Source: Bacillota bacterium (GTDB taxonomy: Bacteria > Bacillota > Bacilli > Bacillales_B > DSM-18226). From it: 18,770 bases of DNA. The notes under the pieces are model-generated. The model saw only the letters and a list, made by a program, of their open reading frames with translations, did not search any database and was not told the origin of the DNA. Shown in pieces: positions 1-7,267 of the stretch (position 1 is the first letter of the stretch; each line of letters opens with the position of its first letter). The position numbers were made by a program, and so were the translations under genes. The stretch covers positions 1 to 18,770 of the forward strand of contig JAUZQA010000013.1 in NCBI GenBank assembly GCA_030705665.1, in the 5' to 3' direction.

Positions 1-350
1 AAACTCACTGAATCATTTTATTATAAAATATACATAAGTGCATATCAAAGTCTAGATTTTTGGGTGTCTTTTTAGTACATATGTAAAACAAAGGAAAAAA
101 TTTAACTTTAAGGAATCTTAAATATGAATTGAAAGAATAATATATCAGGATATTTTGATTTATGTTTAGTAAAAAAATGAAGTATTCCAAATAATCTAAG
201 GGGAAAAGAAAATCATGTTTAACGGGAATCCAATCAATGATTTAGGATTATTTTTTTGGAAAATCCAATCGAACGAAGGATTTTATTCTTTAACAAGGTA
301 CTTAAGTACTGAAATTGTAGTTTTATACAAAAATAATATTAAGAATTAAA
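1..350. other. AT-rich intergenic region upstream of the autolysin
   Basis: No convincing gene is seen. The reading frames here are short and of low complexity. A weak hairpin (AATCC at 227-231 with GGATT at 245-249) is followed by seven T residues and could be a poor terminator for a gene outside the window. A perfect 12-base palindrome, GTACTTAAGTAC, lies at 298-309. A second short inverted repeat, TTGTA/TACAA, lies at 315-330. Both sit shortly upstream of the proposed autolysin promoter and could bind a regulator, but nothing identifies one. Confidence 0.5.
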
Positions 351-379
351 TTGTTTGCTAGAAATTTGTCTGATATATT
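351..379 (+). promoter_or_regulatory. Candidate SigA promoter of the autolysin gene
   Basis: TTGTTT at 351-356 and TATATT at 374-379 are separated by 17 bases, which fits a vegetative sigma-A promoter. Transcription would begin near 386, giving a leader of about 30 bases before the Shine-Dalgarno sequence at 416-423. This is a motif match only. Confidence 0.5.
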
Positions 380-415
380 AATTTATGAATGATTAATAGT
401 TTAGTAAATTTGTTT

Positions 416-423
416 GGAGGTGA
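416..423 (+). promoter_or_regulatory. Strong ribosome binding site that overlaps two possible start codons
   Basis: GGAGGTGA at 416-423 is a full 8-base match to the 16S anti-Shine-Dalgarno sequence. It overlaps the in-frame TTG (414) and GTG (420), so neither has a properly placed site. The in-frame codon at the best distance (about 8 bases from GGAGG) is ATT at 429-431, a rare start codon. Confidence 0.6.
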
Positions 424-3401
424 AAAAAATTAAAGGGAAAGTATTAACTTTAATACTATTCACAGCTTTTTTTACAGTAATGATCTTTAATTTTAGCAAG
501 CTTTCAGCAGTTGCTGCGACCTTTCCTGCTAAAGGGTATATTGATCTTCCTACTTCTGGTTCTTCTATTAATGGGATTAGCAATGTTGAGGGTTGGTTTT
601 TGGATGGAAATGGGGTAGCGAAAATTGAAGTATTGATTGATGGAAAAAGTTTTGGGACAGCAACGGATAATTTACCTCGACCTGATGTAGCATCCGCTTT
701 TCCTGAATATCAAAATCCCAATTCGGGATACCAATATGCCCTCGATACAAGGAGTCTCACCAATGGCCAGCATTTGCTAACCGTCAGAGAGACAGGGAAC
801 AACGGTGTTACAACAGATCTAATTAGTCAAGTGAATACATTCAATTTGCAGAATTTGCCTGTGAAGGGAACGATGGATTCACCAACATCTGGTTCTATCA
901 TTAGTGGGGTCACAACTGTACGTGGATGGTCATTAGATGGAAGTGGCGTAGCGAAAGTAGAAGTATTGTTAGATGGAAACAGTGTAGGTAATGCGCAACT
1001 TGGAATTTCTCGTCAGGATGTTTTAGCAGTTTATCCTGATTATAAAAATTCAAACTCAGGGTATCAGTATTCCCTGAATACCAACAATTTAGCTGATGGC
1101 CAGCACACTTTAGCAGTCAGAGAGACAGGGAATAACGGAATCACAACCGTACTTAGCAGTCAGCAAGTGATTGTGCAAAATTTAGCACCAAAAGGAGTTA
1201 TTGATTCGCCAACTCCTGGTTCCGTGGTTAATGGAGTAATAAATGTACGTGGATGGTCATTAGACGGAAGCGGAGTAGCGAAAGTAGAAGTATTGATAGA
1301 TGGCAATAGTGTAGGGCAGGCAAATCTAGGAATTTCCCGTCCAGATGTAGCAGGAGTTTATCCGACATATCAAAATGCTAATTCAGGATATCAATATTCA
1401 CTGGATACAAGGAATGTCAGTAATGGCCAGCACACAATGTCAGTTAGAGAGATAGGGAATAATGGAGTCACAACTGTGATTAACAGCCAACAAGTGAATG
1501 TACAAAATTTACCAGCAATAGGATCGCTTGATTCTCCAACCCCTAGTTCTACCATTAATGGAGTAATAAATGTACGTGGATGGTCATTAGACGGAAGCGG
1601 CGTAGCGAAAGTAGAAGTATTGGTAGATGGCAATAGTGTAGGACAGGCAAGTCTAGGAATTTCCCGTCCGGATGTAGCAGGAGTCTATTCGGCATATCAA
1701 AACGCTATTTCAGGATATCAATATTCACTGGATACAAGGAATATCAGTAATGGCCAGCACAACTTGGTAGTTAGAGAGACAGGGAATAATGGAGTTACAA
1801 CTGTAATTAACAGCCAACAAGTGAATGTACAAAATTTACCAGTGATAGGATCGCTTGATTCTCCAACCCCTAGTTCTACCATTAATGGAGTAATAAATGT
1901 CCGTGGATGGTCATTAGACGGAAGCGGCGTAGCGAAAGTAGAAGTATTGGTAGATGGCAATAGTATAGGACAGGCAGGTCTAGGAATTTCCCGTCCAGAT
2001 GTAGCAGGAGCCTATTCGGCATATCAAAACGCTAATTCAGGATATCAATATTCACTAGATACGAGGAATATCAGTAATGGCCAGCACACTTTGGTAGTTA
2101 GAGAGACAGGGAATAATGGAGTTGCAACAGTTCTTAACAGCCAACAGGTGAATATACAAAATTTACCACCTAAAGGTTCGATTGATTCCCCAACTCCTGG
2201 TTCTACCATTAATGGAGTAATAAATCTACGTGGATGGTCATTAGATGGAAGCGGCGTAGCGAAAGTAGAAGTATCGGTAGATGGGAATAGTGTAGGACAG
2301 GCAAGTCTAGGAATTTCCCGTCCAGATGTAGCAGGAGTCTATCCGGGATATCAAAACGCAAATTCGGGATATCAATTTACTCTTAATACTAAAGTTTTAA
2401 CCAACGGTCAGCATTCACTTTTGGTTAGAGAAACAGGGAATAACGGTGTATCAATGGTGATTGGCAGTCAAAATGTAAATGTACAAAATTTACCGGCAAT
2501 AGGATCCATTGATACTCCTTTAAATCTTTCTACAATTAAAGGGACTGCAGCTGTACAAGGTTGGTTTTTAGATGGTAGCGATGTATCCAAAGTTGAAGTT
2601 TTAGTAGACGGAGTGAACCTGGGCCAAGCTCAGTTGGGAGGTTCGCGGCTCGATGTAGTAGCAGCCTTTCCAAATTATCAAAATGTGAACTCTGGTTACA
2701 ATTTTACTTTTGATACACAACAGTTTGCTGATGGTCAGCATGTTTTAACAGTTAAGGAAACAGGTACTAATGGTACAACCACTGTACTTAACAATACAAT
2801 ATTGATAAGTAATGGTGATCCATATAGCCTTATTGATTTAAGAAAGCCTGCAACAATAACTGCTGCAGACATTGTTAAATTTATAAATCATTATAAACCA
2901 TATGATCCTAATAATCCTAGCATGCCTAACCGGCTTCTAAATGATGCTCAGGCTTTTATTGATGCTCAAAATAAATATGGTGTGAATGCACAATATCTAG
3001 TTGCTCATGCAATTTGGGAAACGGGCTGGGGAGGTTCCCAAATATATGCTTATAAGCATAATTTATTTGGTTATGGTGCCTATGATACTAATCCGTTTAA
3101 CGGTGCTTATTATTTTCCTACTGATGCTGACAGTATCAATTTCGAAGCATACATTGTCAGGAAAAATTATTTAGACCCAACGGGAAAATATTATAGTGGC
3201 TCAAATTTAAAAGGTATGAATGTATATTATGCTTCAGATCAGAACTGGGTAAACGGTATAGCAAATTTGATGGAAGAAATTAAACCATTTAATTATTCTA
3301 CCGATTATGCCTATTATTATCAGACTGCTATTCTTCCTGCATCCTCAACTGTTCCACCAAGTTATGGAACGGCAATACCAGCAGGTCAACCGACTCCATA
3401 A
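420..3401 (+). CDS. Secreted repeat-containing autolysin (GH73-type endo-beta-N-acetylglucosaminidase)
   Basis: A secreted cell-wall hydrolase that probably cleaves the glycan strand of peptidoglycan. Counting from GTG 420 it has 993 residues. Residues 1-33 form a signal peptide: basic MKKIKGK, a hydrophobic core and an AVA-A cleavage site. Seven tandem Ig-like units of about 109 residues fill residues 36 to about 800. Each carries GW-LDG, VEVL-DG, R-DV, SGY and NGQH motifs. The C-terminal domain (about 810-965) matches the glucosaminidase family: WETGWGGS supplies the likely catalytic Glu867, followed by KHNLFGYGAYD. The tail is short and Pro/Ser/Thr-rich, with no LPXTG or SLH anchor, so the repeats probably hold the enzyme on the wall. 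The start is uncertain: TTG 414, GTG 420 and ATT 429 are all in frame. I give GTG because it yields a typical signal peptide, but the ribosome binding site fits ATT better. The gene is monocistronic, with its own promoter and terminator. Confidence 0.85.
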   Translation: MKKIKGKVLTLILFTAFFTVMIFNFSKLSAVAATFPAKGYIDLPTSGSSINGISNVEGWFLDGNGVAKIEVLIDGKSFGTATDNLPRPDVASAFPEYQNPNSGYQYALDTRSLTNGQHLLTVRETGNNGVTTDLISQVNTFNLQNLPVKGTMDSPTSGSIISGVTTVRGWSLDGSGVAKVEVLLDGNSVGNAQLGISRQDVLAVYPDYKNSNSGYQYSLNTNNLADGQHTLAVRETGNNGITTVLSSQQVIVQNLAPKGVIDSPTPGSVVNGVINVRGWSLDGSGVAKVEVLIDGNSVGQANLGISRPDVAGVYPTYQNANSGYQYSLDTRNVSNGQHTMSVREIGNNGVTTVINSQQVNVQNLPAIGSLDSPTPSSTINGVINVRGWSLDGSGVAKVEVLVDGNSVGQASLGISRPDVAGVYSAYQNAISGYQYSLDTRNISNGQHNLVVRETGNNGVTTVINSQQVNVQNLPVIGSLDSPTPSSTINGVINVRGWSLDGSGVAKVEVLVDGNSIGQAGLGISRPDVAGAYSAYQNANSGYQYSLDTRNISNGQHTLVVRETGNNGVATVLNSQQVNIQNLPPKGSIDSPTPGSTINGVINLRGWSLDGSGVAKVEVSVDGNSVGQASLGISRPDVAGVYPGYQNANSGYQFTLNTKVLTNGQHSLLVRETGNNGVSMVIGSQNVNVQNLPAIGSIDTPLNLSTIKGTAAVQGWFLDGSDVSKVEVLVDGVNLGQAQLGGSRLDVVAAFPNYQNVNSGYNFTFDTQQFADGQHVLTVKETGTNGTTTVLNNTILISNGDPYSLIDLRKPATITAADIVKFINHYKPYDPNNPSMPNRLLNDAQAFIDAQNKYGVNAQYLVAHAIWETGWGGSQIYAYKHNLFGYGAYDTNPFNGAYYFPTDADSINFEAYIVRKNYLDPTGKYYSGSNLKGMNVYYASDQNWVNGIANLMEEIKPFNYSTDYAYYYQTAILPASSTVPPSYGTAIPAGQPTP
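525..2819 (+). repeat. Seven in-frame 327-bp tandem repeats inside the autolysin gene
   Basis: Units begin at 525 (333 bp), 858, 1185, 1512, 1839, 2166 and 2493. All but the first are spaced exactly 327 bases (109 codons) apart. Units 4 and 5 differ at only about 18 of 327 positions by eye, and units 3 and 6 are also close. Units 1, 2 and 7 are much more diverged. This pattern suggests recent expansion in the middle of the array. The encoded unit looks like a bacterial Ig-like beta-sandwich, by motif pattern only. Confidence 0.9.
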
Positions 3402-3447
3402 GATGTAATAGCTGTAAAAAAGCACCGAGCAGGTTTAGTGATTAAAT

Positions 3448-3487
3448 AAAAGGGAATGACTCATTATTTCTGAGCATTCCCTTTTTT
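3448..3487 (+). terminator. Rho-independent terminator of the autolysin gene
   Basis: AAAAGGGAATG at 3448-3458 pairs with CATTCCCTTTT at 3475-3485. The stem continues inward with TCA/TGA after a small internal loop and ends in a T run. It lies about 47 bases after the stop codon. Confidence 0.85.
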
Positions 3488-3802
3488 AATTATTGTAAAT
3501 ACTTTTCAATTAAACAGGAGAGATATAAATGGCTGAAAATTCTTTATTTTTTTTAAAAATATACTTTTAACGAAATATGATAATATATTACTTGAAGTTT
3601 CGATTGAAATAAGAACCATCTTAAAAAATTTAATTTTAAAATGTTAAGCGGCATCTTAAAAAATAATATAGCCATTTATTTAGTACTGGATAGGATAGAA
3701 ATTAAAATATTATTTTATGTAGCTTAATTGTATTATTACATTTCTATACCGCTACTTAAAACGCAAATTTTTTATAGATATTTTATAGATAGGAGTTTTT
3801 TC
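3488..3802 (+). other. AT-rich intergenic region before the first GtrB-like gene
   Basis: No real gene is seen. A 13-codon frame (3529-3570, starting MAENSLFF) has a good AGGAG site at 3516-3520. It could be a leader peptide, a relic of a lost gene, or chance. The 13-base word CATCTTAAAAAAT occurs twice, at 3617-3629 and 3652-3664. A possible promoter is TTAGTA with a 17-base gap to TAAAAT, ending near 3710, but it is weak. A perfect 11-base tandem duplication (TTTTATAGATA, 3770-3791) runs directly into the ribosome binding site of the next gene. Confidence 0.45.
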
Positions 3803-4786
3803 ATGAATGAATTAGTATCAATTGTTGTTCCGATGTATTTCGAAGAAGCTGTTGCTCAAGAGTGTTATAATCGTTTAAAAAAAGTGATGGATGATAATAA
3901 GATTAGTTATGAGTTTATTTTTGTTAACGATGGCAGTACAGATAAAACCATCGATATATTAACGCAAATTGCCAATGAGGATAAGCGTACAAAAGTTGTT
4001 AGTTTCGCTCGAAACTTTGGCCATCAAAATGCAGTTACAGCTGGAATTGATTATGCTTGTGGTGATGCAATCGTCATTATAGATGCTGACTTACAGGATC
4101 CACCTGAATTGATTCCACAAATGATTGACAAGTGGAGAGAAGGCTATGATGTAGTTTATGGAAAGCGTAAGACCAGAAAAGGCGAAACATTTTTTAAGTT
4201 AATTACTGCTAAATATTTTTATCGATTTTTAAATTATGTGTCAGATATTGATATTCCAAAAGATACTGGCGACTTTAGGATCATTGATCGAAAAGTTGCG
4301 GATGTTTTTAGAAATATGACGGAAAGAAATCGATTCATTCGCGGGATGATGTCCTGGGTAGGTTTCCGTCAAGCCTATGTTGAATATGAAAGAGATGAAA
4401 GATTCGCAGGAGAGACGAAATATCCACTGAAAAAAATGCTAAAATTTGCTTCGGACGGTATTATTGCTTTTTCATCAAAACCATTAAGACTTGTGACGAA
4501 TTGTGGGTTCTTTTGTGTTTTGATTTCCATAGGATTACTGCTATATTCAATAATCGTCAAAGTAATGGGACATCAAATCGGAACAGGGTGGGCTTCTATC
4601 ATGGTTGCCATATCATTTTTTAGCGGGATACAATTATTAGGACTGGGTATTATTGGTCAATACATTGCAAGAATATATGATGAAAGTAAAAACCGTCCTA
4701 TTTACATTGTTAAAGAAACAATAAATATGGATGAAATCCCCAATGATAAAAGAAATAAACGTGATATGGAATTGCAGGAAAGATAA
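3803..4786 (+). CDS. GtrB/CsbB-like polyprenyl-phosphate glycosyltransferase (GT2), module 1
   Basis: A predicted membrane enzyme that moves a sugar from a nucleotide donor to undecaprenyl phosphate on the inner face of the membrane. The 327-residue protein has the family's full layout. The GT-A domain begins with SIVVPMYFEE. VNDGSTD lies at 41-47, the DXD and QDPPE region (DADLQDPPE) at 94-102, and GDFR at 156-159. Two C-terminal membrane helices lie at about 231-253 and 262-285, ending in GIIGQYIARIY. The start is ATG 3803, with AGGAG at 3791-3795; an upstream in-frame start would add 25 residues with no good ribosome site. The next two genes likely form its module: a small extracellular protein and a multi-pass membrane protein. 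It is clearly related to the enzyme at 7479-8456, so the window holds two paralogs. The sugar cannot be told from sequence. Confidence 0.88.
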   Translation: MNELVSIVVPMYFEEAVAQECYNRLKKVMDDNKISYEFIFVNDGSTDKTIDILTQIANEDKRTKVVSFARNFGHQNAVTAGIDYACGDAIVIIDADLQDPPELIPQMIDKWREGYDVVYGKRKTRKGETFFKLITAKYFYRFLNYVSDIDIPKDTGDFRIIDRKVADVFRNMTERNRFIRGMMSWVGFRQAYVEYERDERFAGETKYPLKKMLKFASDGIIAFSSKPLRLVTNCGFFCVLISIGLLLYSIIVKVMGHQIGTGWASIMVAISFFSGIQLLGLGIIGQYIARIYDESKNRPIYIVKETINMDEIPNDKRNKRDMELQER

Positions 4787-5122
4787 AAATTTACGAGAGG
4801 TCTGTAACCGGTGTATTCCTTTTTTGAAATACAGAATAAGTGGGTAATTTTTTTACCTCAGCTAATACTTTTGCGAATTTATAGTTAATTTGTATTTATA
4901 AAGTATTTTATCAAGGAAAAAGTAAATTTGGTAGGACCTCTTTACAACGAAGGGTTTCGTAAAATTTTCCAGATTCAATGTTGGAGTAAATAACTATATC
5001 TTTCTCTTTAACCCTACTCATAGTTGTTAAATTCCAATAAACAACAGAATAAAAAACGTTGTGTTAAGCTAAATAGCTGTACTATAAATATAAGAATCAG
5101 AAAAAAATTAAAGGGGAGTATT
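4787..5122 (+). other. Intergenic region with weak structure, possible small inserted element
   Basis: No gene is seen in these 336 bases. AGAGGTC (4796-4802) can pair with GACCTCT (4935-4941). The block 4795-4940 between them is flanked on both sides by TTTAC (4790-4794 and 4941-4945), as a small inverted-repeat element might be. Weaker hairpins are TGTATT/AATACA (4811-4833) and ACGAA/TTCGT (4947-4960). A poor promoter match (TTGCGA 4871-4876 with TATTTA 4893-4898, gap 16) is present. No T-tailed terminator follows the glycosyltransferase, so read-through into the next gene is likely. Confidence 0.35.
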
Positions 5123-5629
5123 ATGAAGAAGTCGATTATTGCACTTGGGGTTTGTATTATTATGGCTTTAGGTGTTATATCAATTTATCATATTAGTACG
5201 AGTAACATCCATAAAATCAATTCTAATCAGTATACAAATCATGTTAAAAATGATTTGAAAGTTGAAATTGAATCAAGTGGTGTTAAGAATCATCAAATCA
5301 TAGTGGAAGGATGGGCGATTGAAAAAGGAGTAACATACAAGTATACAAATTATGCTATTGGGACGTTCAGAGCAGCGTATAACAACAATTTAGTCGTGTT
5401 AGTTGATCGTCAAAACAATGTGTATTCAGTCCCGACAAAAGCCATCAATCGGATAGATGTTTCAAGAGATATGAATGACGGAATTGATTATAGAAGTTGT
5501 GGCTTTATAGCAAGGGCTAACATTAGCAGTTTTAACAGTGGGCAAAAATACAGAGTTGGCGTAATATTAACACCATTACATCAAAAAAAAGGCTACCTAA
5601 TCATTACGGATAAGGAGGTTGCTTTATAA
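5123..5629 (+). CDS. Small membrane-anchored extracellular protein of unknown function
   Basis: I do not recognise a family for this 168-residue protein. Residues 1-3 are basic and about 4-22 form one hydrophobic helix, a signal anchor or uncleaved signal peptide. There is no lipobox. The rest is a soluble domain predicted outside the cell. Its motif order is VEGWA (61-65), VLVD (92-95), RIDV (110-113), CGF (126-128), then SSFNSGQ. This is the order seen in each repeat of the autolysin at 420-3401 (RGW, VLVD, RPDV, SGY, ISNGQ), so a similar beta-sandwich fold is plausible by inference. The start is ATG 5123, preceded by GGGGAG at 5113-5118; an upstream in-frame start adds 33 residues that do not look like a signal sequence. 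Its stop overlaps the next start (TAATG), so translation is probably coupled and the two products may work together. Confidence 0.7.
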   Translation: MKKSIIALGVCIIMALGVISIYHISTSNIHKINSNQYTNHVKNDLKVEIESSGVKNHQIIVEGWAIEKGVTYKYTNYAIGTFRAAYNNNLVVLVDRQNNVYSVPTKAINRIDVSRDMNDGIDYRSCGFIARANISSFNSGQKYRVGVILTPLHQKKGYLIITDKEVAL

Positions 5630-6990
5630 TGCAAAAAAATTATATTGCATCCATAATTAAAAACCAATATTTTCCTTTTTTTGTTTTTTTTATTATGGCT
5701 CTCATTATGGACTATAAAGTGATCCTTCTTCCAAACGATGATGAAGTTTTTAAAAATGCTTTTATCGATAATGGCGGCCCGCTAGGTTGGATTGTTCACT
5801 ATCGGCAAGTTTGGAGCGGGAGAGTTGTTCCTCATTTTATATTAGTGCTGCTGCTAAACACTAATTTGATTGTATGGAAAGTATTGAACGGTTTCATAAT
5901 AGCGGCAGTAGCTGTTACTGTTTCAAAACTTTGTGTTAATCAAAATTGGCAATTTGATAATAGAAAAAAATATTTCATTAATTCATTAATCTGCTGCCTG
6001 TTATTTATGATTCCCAGTTCTGTCATTATTCAATCAACCTTTTGGATTACAGGGTCTCTTTCTTATTTGTGGCCGCTTGCTGCCATGTTGATTGTGATAT
6101 TGCTCTTTAAAAAGCTATATACAGCGGAAAAAAGTAATAAGGGCTTAATCATTTTATCATTTCCTTGTGCAATATTTGCTAGTTTTGTGGAACAATCAGC
6201 CCTTGTTTTGGTATGTTTCACTATTTTCACACTCATTTATTGTGTAAGAAAAAAAATAAAAGTAGAAATATATCATTTGGTATTGGTCATATTGATTATT
6301 GCTTCAGCTATTTATTCGATGTCAGCTGTTGGTAATTCCGTTCGATATACTGCCGAAACACTAAGGTGGTTTCCAAGTTTTGATATGTTCTCTACTATAG
6401 ATAAAATGTTTTTTGGATTGAATTTTACTTTTAGCCATCTTTTTCTAAATGTAAATGTTCTCGTCCTTATCATGGCACTTTTACTATTTTGTATAATTGC
6501 CCAAAAAACACAAGATATTTTTACATTATTCGTTTCGTCGATTCCCATTTTATATACGATCATTCATTTTTTTTCTATAGATTTCCTATATCAATTTATA
6601 AGAGTTGACAGCGGAAGTTTCTTATATACGAAGCCACAATATTTGTCAACCTTTTTAGCATTAGTGGTTTCGCTACTTTTTGTATATTTATTTTTTATTG
6701 CTTTTGATAAGATTGAAAGTAGTATTTTAGTAACATTATTTTGGGGAGCTGCCATTTGTAGTTCAATGTTAATGGGATTTTCTCCTACAATCTATGCATC
6801 AGGAGATCGTGTATTTTATTTTACCGATATTTTCTTAGTTTTTATTATCCTTTTTTTAACTGCTCATTTGATTAAAAATTTTTCTAAATATAGAGCCTTA
6901 TTAACTTCACTGTCAATTAATTTTATTATGATAACTTTGTTTATAATGGCTTATTATATCGATAAAATTTTTCCTCTTAACTTTAAATAA
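5629..6990 (+). CDS. Multi-pass GT-C-like membrane protein (possible DUF6056 family), module 1
   Basis: A 453-residue integral membrane protein with roughly ten or more hydrophobic helices. After the first helix comes an outer loop with acidic NDDEVF and then HYRQVWSGRVVPHF. This order resembles DUF6056-type and other GT-C membrane glycosyltransferases, where an acidic loop residue and a W-GR motif recur. The assignment is from memory of the family, not a search. In three-component glycosylation systems such a protein takes the sugar from the lipid carrier on the outer face and puts it on the acceptor. Translation is coupled to the upstream gene by a 1-base overlap (TAATG), and AAGGAGG lies at 5612-5618. 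With the GtrB-like enzyme at 3803-4786 it would form a complete pair except for a flippase. It could instead be a polymer-modifying protein of another kind. Confidence 0.65.
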   Translation: MQKNYIASIIKNQYFPFFVFFIMALIMDYKVILLPNDDEVFKNAFIDNGGPLGWIVHYRQVWSGRVVPHFILVLLLNTNLIVWKVLNGFIIAAVAVTVSKLCVNQNWQFDNRKKYFINSLICCLLFMIPSSVIIQSTFWITGSLSYLWPLAAMLIVILLFKKLYTAEKSNKGLIILSFPCAIFASFVEQSALVLVCFTIFTLIYCVRKKIKVEIYHLVLVILIIASAIYSMSAVGNSVRYTAETLRWFPSFDMFSTIDKMFFGLNFTFSHLFLNVNVLVLIMALLLFCIIAQKTQDIFTLFVSSIPILYTIIHFFSIDFLYQFIRVDSGSFLYTKPQYLSTFLALVVSLLFVYLFFIAFDKIESSILVTLFWGAAICSSMLMGFSPTIYASGDRVFYFTDIFLVFIILFLTAHLIKNFSKYRALLTSLSINFIMITLFIMAYYIDKIFPLNFK

Positions 6991-6992
6991 AA

Positions 6993-7024
6993 AAAGTTCT
7001 AGTGTTTATAGACACTGGAACTTT
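6993..7024. terminator. Hairpin after the GT-C-like gene, better as a minus-strand terminator
   Basis: AAAGTTCTAGTGT (6993-7005) pairs with ACACTGGAACTTT (7012-7024) with one mismatch and a 6-base loop. On the plus strand no T run follows. Read on the minus strand, the stem is followed by a run of seven T residues in all, which is the usual terminator form. It may be bidirectional. Its arm shares CTAGTGT with the hairpin at 11199-11240. Confidence 0.5.
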
Positions 7025-7089
7025 CACTCTGATAATAAAGTATTTTGTAAATAGACAAAAATATAAATTTTATAAAATTTCTTCAAATC

Positions 7090-7160
7090 CTTATTTGTAG
7101 AGGAGGTATTTCTCTACAGTTGTACTTGTGGTGTTCCTTTTTGTTATCGAACCACCACAC
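7090..7160 (+). other. Two consecutive hairpins in a gene-free stretch, possible structured RNA
   Basis: The gap 6991-7478 has no convincing gene. TGTAGAG (7096-7102) pairs with CTCTACA (7112-7118), with a purine-rich GAGGT in the loop. TGTGGTGTTC (7127-7136) then pairs with GAACCACCACA (7149-7159) with one bulged C. A strong terminator follows at 7268-7306, so a transcript ending there would carry both hairpins. No known riboswitch or T-box pattern is recognised. Confidence 0.35.
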
Positions 7161-7267
7161 AGCAAGGATACCATGAATGATTCAATTTAATTATAAAATC
7201 AATCAAAAATAAAATCTCTCTAAAATTCATATGGCTTTCATTGCCTAAATCGTTTTTCAACAGTATG

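Noticed and set aside
5..190. 61-residue minus-strand frame at the left edge
   Set aside because: It is Phe/Ile/Asn/Leu-rich by AT composition, lies in gene-free DNA and has no motif or clear ribosome site.
1391..1960. Two near-identical 80-residue minus-strand frames (1391-1633 and 1718-1960)
   Set aside because: They are antisense shadows of the 327-base coding repeats of the autolysin and recur with the same spacing; they have no ribosome site or independent support.
525..2819. CRISPR-like or noncoding satellite array
   Set aside because: The 327-base repeats are in frame, have no spacers, and encode a conserved protein unit.
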